Assembly: GCA_021781775.1 (NCBI GenBank)
Contig: JAJXWE010000028.1
Span: 1 to 9,686, forward strand
Origin: Pseudomonadota bacterium
Lineage (GTDB): Bacteria; Pseudomonadota; Gammaproteobacteria; Steroidobacterales; Steroidobacteraceae
DNA length: 9,686 bases
Direction: 5' to 3'
The notes beneath the pieces were generated by a model that saw nothing but the letters and a program-made list of their open reading frames with translations, made no database searches and was not told where the DNA came from. A program made the translations under genes and the position numbers. Position 1 is the first letter of the stretch, and the number at the start of each line of letters is the position of its first letter. Positions 7,801 through 9,686 of the stretch are shown piece by piece.

Positions 7801-8464
7801 CCAGGCACTGGACGCCGGCGCGGTGGACGAGGGCATCACGCGCCTCGCAGCAACCGGCGTGAAGATTGCGATGGACGATCTCGGCTCGGGGTTCAGCAAC
7901 CTCAAACGGCTCGCCGACCTGCCATTCGACGTGATCAAGGTCGATCAGAACATCGTCAAGGACCTCGCCCGCGACCCGATCAAAGCGCTCAGCCTGATCC
8001 GCACCGTCGTGCAGATCGGCCAGGATCTCGACCGTGACGTCGTGGCCGAGGGCCTGGAGGACGACGGCATCGTCGAGGCTGCCGTCCAGCTCGGGTGCCG
8101 ATTCGGTCAAGGGTACGGCCTGGCCCGGCCGATGCCCGCCGCGGCGCTGGCGGGGTGGATCAGATCCCGACCACCACACCAGCACGACGCAGGCGGCGTG
8201 CACAGCTGGCTGGGCGCGCTGGCCTACCAGTGGATGGCAATGCATGACCCGATCCATCTGCGCGACCCGGGCGATCTGGCCTCCTGTCCGATCACGGGTT
8301 TTCTGCAGACCCAGGGCATCGCGGACGCCGAGGCGCTGGCGATGCATGCTCGGATCCACGAGCACCCGCGCGAGGCGACCCGGTTGGAGACAATCCGACA
8401 GATGATGCGGTGGCTGACGGGAAAGGTACGAGAATCGCGCCCGGATATGGGCCGCACGCCCTAG
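4814..8464 (+). CDS. Multi-sensor cyclic-di-GMP synthase/phosphodiesterase: hemerythrin-GAF-GGDEF-globin-GAF-like-EAL-CZB-like
   Basis: The protein has 1216 residues and no membrane segment or signal peptide, so it is probably cytoplasmic. (a) Hemerythrin, 6-130, with all seven di-iron ligands: H21, H58, E62, H79, H83, H120 and D125. (b) Helical linker, then a GAF domain at about 185-345. (c) GGDEF, 362-525: D366...GLPNR, intact G442-G-D-E-F446 and an inhibitory I-site RESD (433-436) five residues before it. (d) Globin-coupled-sensor-like domain, about 545-690, with distal tyrosine Y574 and proximal histidine H630. (e) GAF-like region, about 705-845. (f) EAL, about 880-1115: E903-A-L, N960, E992, D1021-D1022, K1042, E1079 and Q1099 all present. 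(g) A 100-residue tail with a CZB-like His/Cys pattern. The domains imply it can both make and break cyclic-di-GMP under oxygen or redox control. ATG 4814 starts just before the hemerythrin domain; an in-frame TTG at 4772 is possible. Neither has a strong Shine-Dalgarno. Confidence 0.93.
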   Translation: MDPLLWSDAMATGIASIDEQHQVLLEIFNRTARAQAQGAAPQEVTALLETLAQYTHEHFRDEERLMLSWRVDAGHRAMHLKAHESFRGFLQQAQALSADHPLDVRLELQAFLAEWLLHHILEMDQAMALAVQQRQSAVAHEMPGPEPAPRARDGLLESLSQLSASLGQRTFDLLTQRRNLLDLQALYQALLRCGDVLIQSRGEHEMLESLCARLARDTPFHAVWIGRPGSAGVFEVLGLAGDGADQVRVAPPRLTDQQTASIVVRAWNKQALVVCNDTLAEPTLQPWHEGFAANRWLSLLALPILRGERMWAILALAAPRRAGFDAATIELCTRVAGLLGRGLDEFDLKDRIRTLQAQEAHMARTDALTGLPNRLALEEYLPRAIARARRRGTSLAIGVIDLDDFKPVNDRLGHDAGDELLRNLARGLRDWLRESDFIARLGGDEFVVILEDLDTAHTLPQLSAALAHLHRVVESPFPLSGGKSASVGMTMGLTLFPTDGTEAELLLRQADAAMYQAKQTKRSRTQWWRLGAATAPEQIAETAFDPFGPEARELMQILQPHLAEVAGQFATAFYGELQRRPEMASILACLSPQELMTLTHRQADHLRFLLDEHTTAPQAEETARRLGLIHGLVGLSGASMTLAVGLYRDLLHAHFDTALLTTRTRYRALRAAEARLQLDTQCELQAMQSVLDQYQMLLAHPPDARALAAPWMQAELEALAALPGVRAVVLFRPDAHNRLVIEHAAGEIAEPFVQAHRARDLYPVLDPRDARGRGLVATTWMTDAAQEICAYQSDGRAEPWQTLMREFRIRSSATVPVHNHGAIHAVLMIFGAYPHQFTAGWMRTWRLSLQNRWDQMTRTAQSRWHAIDTAQSAQIRSVLYGGGVEMFVQPIIGLADGAVAKVEALARLRTPQGTILAPGQFLPALGETDVDSLFRQGLQQGLAHLRCWREEGLDIGLSINLAPSSLLHPDCAQWVIEALHQAQVTPAHLTLELLESQALDAGAVDEGITRLAATGVKIAMDDLGSGFSNLKRLADLPFDVIKVDQNIVKDLARDPIKALSLIRTVVQIGQDLDRDVVAEGLEDDGIVEAAVQLGCRFGQGYGLARPMPAAALAGWIRSRPPHQHDAGGVHSWLGALAYQWMAMHDPIHLRDPGDLASCPITGFLQTQGIADAEALAMHARIHEHPREATRLETIRQMMRWLTGKVRESRPDMGRTP

Positions 8465-8528
8465 CGGCATCGACTCGCCGCGCCCATGGCGTGGCGGCCG
8501 CGCACGATCGGCAGGGATCCCAGGAAGT

Positions 8529-8605
8529 TGGCGCGCCCGACTGGATTCGAACCAGCGACCTGCAGCTTCGGAGGCTGCCACTCTATCCAACTGAGCTACG
8601 GGCGC
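8529..8605 (-). tRNA. tRNA-Arg (anticodon CCG), CCA end encoded
   Basis: Read on the minus strand, the acceptor arms GCGCCCG and CGGGCGC pair fully. The D stem is GCTC/GAGT with an AGTTGGATA loop. The anticodon stem GCAGC/GCTGC encloses the loop CTCCGAA, giving anticodon CCG at 8569-8571 (reads CGG, Arg). The T arm is GCTGG-TTCGAAT-CCAGT. Discriminator G is followed by an encoded CCA (8529-8531). Total length is 77 bases. It is convergent with the cyclic-di-GMP gene, 64 bases from its stop. No integrase or duplicated tRNA end is visible nearby. Confidence 0.97.
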
Positions 8606-8806
8606 ACCGTGTCGCGGCGCGCGACTGACCTGGAACGGTCAGGATCGGGAGCCGGCTGGCCTCTCGGCCGCATGCCCCCTGCGCCAGGGCCGGGCGATGA
8701 TACGCGGGTCATCGCCGGGATGCCACGTAAGGGCCCGAGGGCAGGGGCCCGCCCCGGAGGACACCCGCGCGATGACCGGGGCTTCAGCCAAGCGGCTCAC
8801 GAGGGG
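8606..8806. other. Divergent spacer between tRNA-Arg and the cytochrome gene
   Basis: There is no gene here that I can support. It carries small GC-rich inverted repeats: TGACC/GGTCA with a 6-base loop (8626-8641) and CCCTG/CAGGG with a 3-base loop (8677-8689). On the minus strand TATCAT (complement of 8697-8702) is a possible -10 for the tRNA, but it lies about 92 bases upstream of the mature 5' end and has no clear -35. Confidence 0.4.
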
Positions 8807-8812
8807 TATACT
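8783..8812 (+). promoter_or_regulatory. Probable sigma70-type promoter for the cytochrome c gene
   Basis: TATACT at 8807-8812 is a near-consensus -10 box preceded by a G run. A weak -35 candidate TTCAGC lies at 8783-8788 with an 18-base spacer. The -10 sits about 38 bases before GTG 8850, a sensible leader length, and just upstream of the ribosome binding site. Confidence 0.55.
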
Positions 8813-8838
8813 CCGGTTTCAGCGTTCACGGATTCCGC

Positions 8839-8845
8839 AGAGAGG
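8839..8845 (+). promoter_or_regulatory. Ribosome binding site fixing GTG 8850 as the cytochrome start
   Basis: AGAGAGG precedes GTG 8850 by 4 bases. It supports this start over the open frame that extends to 8697 through the promoter. Confidence 0.65.
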
Positions 8846-8849
8846 TCGC

Positions 8850-9404
8850 GTGAGCAAGCAGGATTCGCACTTCATTAACGTGTTCAGCATGGTCATCGGC
8901 CTACTGGTCGTGATCGCCATACTGATTTTCAGCTTCGCGCGCTACGTCGGTAACCACACACAGGAGCGGGACATCCTGTCGGATACCGAGTACATCCACC
9001 GCGTCGAGCAGCGCGTCGCACCGTTCCAGCGGGTGGCGATCGCCGGCCAGAACAATGCCGGACTCGCCATCGCGCCGACGGCTGCCTCGGCGGCCGGCGC
9101 GAGCGCTGGAGGCATGGGCGTGCCGACCACCGGCCAGCAGCTGTTCCAGCAGACCTGCAGCGCCTGCCACGGACCGGGCGTCGCGGGCGCGCCGAAGGCC
9201 GGCGACAAGGCTGCCTGGGCGCACCATCTCGCCAAGGGGCTGGCGACGCTGTACGACCACGCGCTGCACGGCTTTCACGGTTCGACGGGCATCATGCCGG
9301 CCAAAGGCGGCCGGCCGGGTGTACCGGATGCCGTCGTGAAACGGGCGGTCAATTACATGGTGTCGCTGGTCGACCCGCAGCTGGTTAAGGGCAAGCCCAA
9401 GTAA
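8850..9404 (+). CDS. Membrane-anchored cytochrome c5-family protein
   Basis: The protein has 184 residues from GTG 8850. The N-terminal SKQDSHFINVFSMV is followed by a hydrophobic helix (about 10-32) that would anchor it in the inner membrane with the heme domain in the periplasm. A charged segment and an Ala/Gly-rich linker (about 68-90) lead to one class I cytochrome c domain: heme-binding C103-S-A-C106-H107 and the likely axial methionine M149 in GIMPAKGG. The stretch GVAGAPKAGDKAAWAHHLAKG and the following LYDHALHGFHG match the cytochrome c5 family. It should carry electrons in a respiratory chain, though its partners are unknown. It stands alone, with its own promoter, between the divergent tRNA and the convergent ubiK. 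Upstream in-frame ATGs at 8697 and 8772 give Arg-rich extensions through the promoter and were not used. Confidence 0.92.
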   Translation: MSKQDSHFINVFSMVIGLLVVIAILIFSFARYVGNHTQERDILSDTEYIHRVEQRVAPFQRVAIAGQNNAGLAIAPTAASAAGASAGGMGVPTTGQQLFQQTCSACHGPGVAGAPKAGDKAAWAHHLAKGLATLYDHALHGFHGSTGIMPAKGGRPGVPDAVVKRAVNYMVSLVDPQLVKGKPK

Positions 9405-9413
9405 GTCGGGCCA

Positions 9414-9441
9414 CATCCGTGGCATCCGGCTCGCACGGATG
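9414..9441. repeat. Hairpin, 8-base stem and 12-base loop
   Basis: CATCCGTG (9414-9421) pairs with CACGGATG (9434-9441), beginning 10 bases after the cytochrome stop. No T run follows, so it is only a possible transcript-end or stability hairpin. Confidence 0.5.
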
Positions 9442-9483
9442 ACCTGAGCGGGGGATCGGCGGATTCAGCCCCGCAACGCGCTG

Positions 9484-9506
9484 CCGCGACCCTGCGGGGT
9501 CCGCGG
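9484..9506. terminator. Strong GC hairpin, possible bidirectional transcription end between convergent genes
   Basis: CCGC-GACCC (9484-9492) pairs with GGGTC-GCGG (9497-9506, one bulged C at 9502) around a TGCG loop. It lies between the stops of the cytochrome gene and ubiK. There is no U tract on either strand, so intrinsic termination is uncertain. Confidence 0.4.
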
Positions 9507-9510
9507 CGGC

Positions 9511-9534
9511 CCGTGCATGCCGCGTCGTGCACGG
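9511..9534. repeat. Hairpin CCGTGCA/TGCACGG, 10-base loop
   Basis: Seven-base perfect arms (9511-9517 and 9528-9534) form the third inverted repeat in the spacer, 22 bases beyond the ubiK stop when read on the minus strand. It is a candidate 3'-end structure for the ubiK transcript. Confidence 0.45.
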
Positions 9535-9556
9535 CACCAGCGCAGGCCGCCGGTTC

Positions 9557-9686
9557 TCAGCGCGTAGCCGCTCCCGAGCCTTCCAGCGCCCGCAGACGCA
9601 CTTCGAGTTCCGCAAGCCGCTCGCGCGTGCGCTGCAGGACCCGGGCCTGCGTGTCGAACTCCTCGCGGCTGACCAGATCGAGCTTG
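9557..9686 (-). CDS. ubiK: UbiK, ubiquinone biosynthesis accessory factor (C-terminal 42 residues; 5' end outside window)
   Basis: Reading the minus strand from 9685 to a TGA at 9559-9557 gives KLDLVSREEFDTQARVLQRT, then a heptad-like segment (RERLAELEVRLRALE) and a short tail GSGAATR. The LVSREEFD start and the Leu/Glu-rich coiled coil that follows are the signature of the BMFP/UbiK (YqiC-like) family. In that family the C-terminal coiled coil joins UbiJ to form an elongated heterotrimer that supports ubiquinone synthesis under aerobic conditions. About half or more of the protein lies beyond the window edge, so its start and upstream signals cannot be seen. Confidence 0.85.
   Translation of the reverse strand, partial: KLDLVSREEFDTQARVLQRTRERLAELEVRLRALEGSGAATR

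Noticed and set aside
7607..8590. Long minus-strand frame opposite the EAL domain and running into the tRNA
   Set aside because: It overlaps both the EAL gene and the tRNA-Arg, its composition is low in recognisable motifs, and it is explained as an antisense shadow.
8529..8605. tRNA-Arg as a mobile-element attachment site
   Set aside because: I see no integrase, no duplicated tRNA 3' end and no shift in gene type around it.
8697..8849. N-terminal extension of the cytochrome, or a separate small gene
   Set aside because: It runs through the TATACT promoter box and ribosome binding site and is Arg-rich; the family starts at the SKQDS segment.
1..9686. CRISPR arrays, insertion sequences, toxin-antitoxin or phage-defence genes
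   Set aside because: No regularly spaced repeats, transposase motifs, terminal inverted repeats or defence-type domains were found.

Overview
The window comes from a GC-rich, ubiquinone-producing proteobacterium, most likely a gammaproteobacterium. Evidence for this is the UbiJ-UbiB order, a UbiK (BMFP-type) gene, a cytochrome c5-family protein with the usual gammaproteobacterial layout, and a tRNA gene with an encoded CCA end. The genus cannot be fixed from sequence reading alone.

Layout. (1) 2-3710, plus strand: a compact run of four genes, ubiJ (5' end cut off by the window edge), ubiB, an EamA-type 10-helix transporter and a glutathione S-transferase. Gaps are 16, 50 and 16 bases, consistent with one transcription unit. 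(2) 3724-4494, minus strand: a secreted DUF481 outer-membrane beta-barrel protein, convergent with the GST gene. (3) 4495-4813: a divergent intergenic region rich in perfect palindromes and carrying three copies of an 8-base word. (4) 4814-8464, plus strand: one very large gene of 1216 codons for a cyclic-di-GMP protein. Read in order it has hemerythrin, GAF, GGDEF, globin-coupled-sensor-like, GAF-like, EAL and a CZB-like zinc-site candidate. Both catalytic domains look intact. (5) 8529-8605, minus strand: tRNA-Arg(CCG). (6) 8850-9404, plus strand: a membrane-anchored cytochrome c5-family protein with a good -10 box and ribosome binding site. (7) 9405-9556: convergent spacer with three successive hairpins. 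(8) 9557-9686, minus strand: the C-terminal part of ubiK.

How it fits together. UbiB, UbiJ and UbiK belong to the aerobic ubiquinone synthesis machinery, and UbiJ and UbiK are known partners. The cytochrome c is a periplasmic electron carrier. The cyclic-di-GMP protein carries two different candidate oxygen-binding modules, a di-iron hemerythrin and a heme globin. The shared theme is aerobic respiration and oxygen or redox sensing; that link is inferred from gene content, not shown by the sequence. The most unusual item is the multi-sensor cyclic-di-GMP protein.
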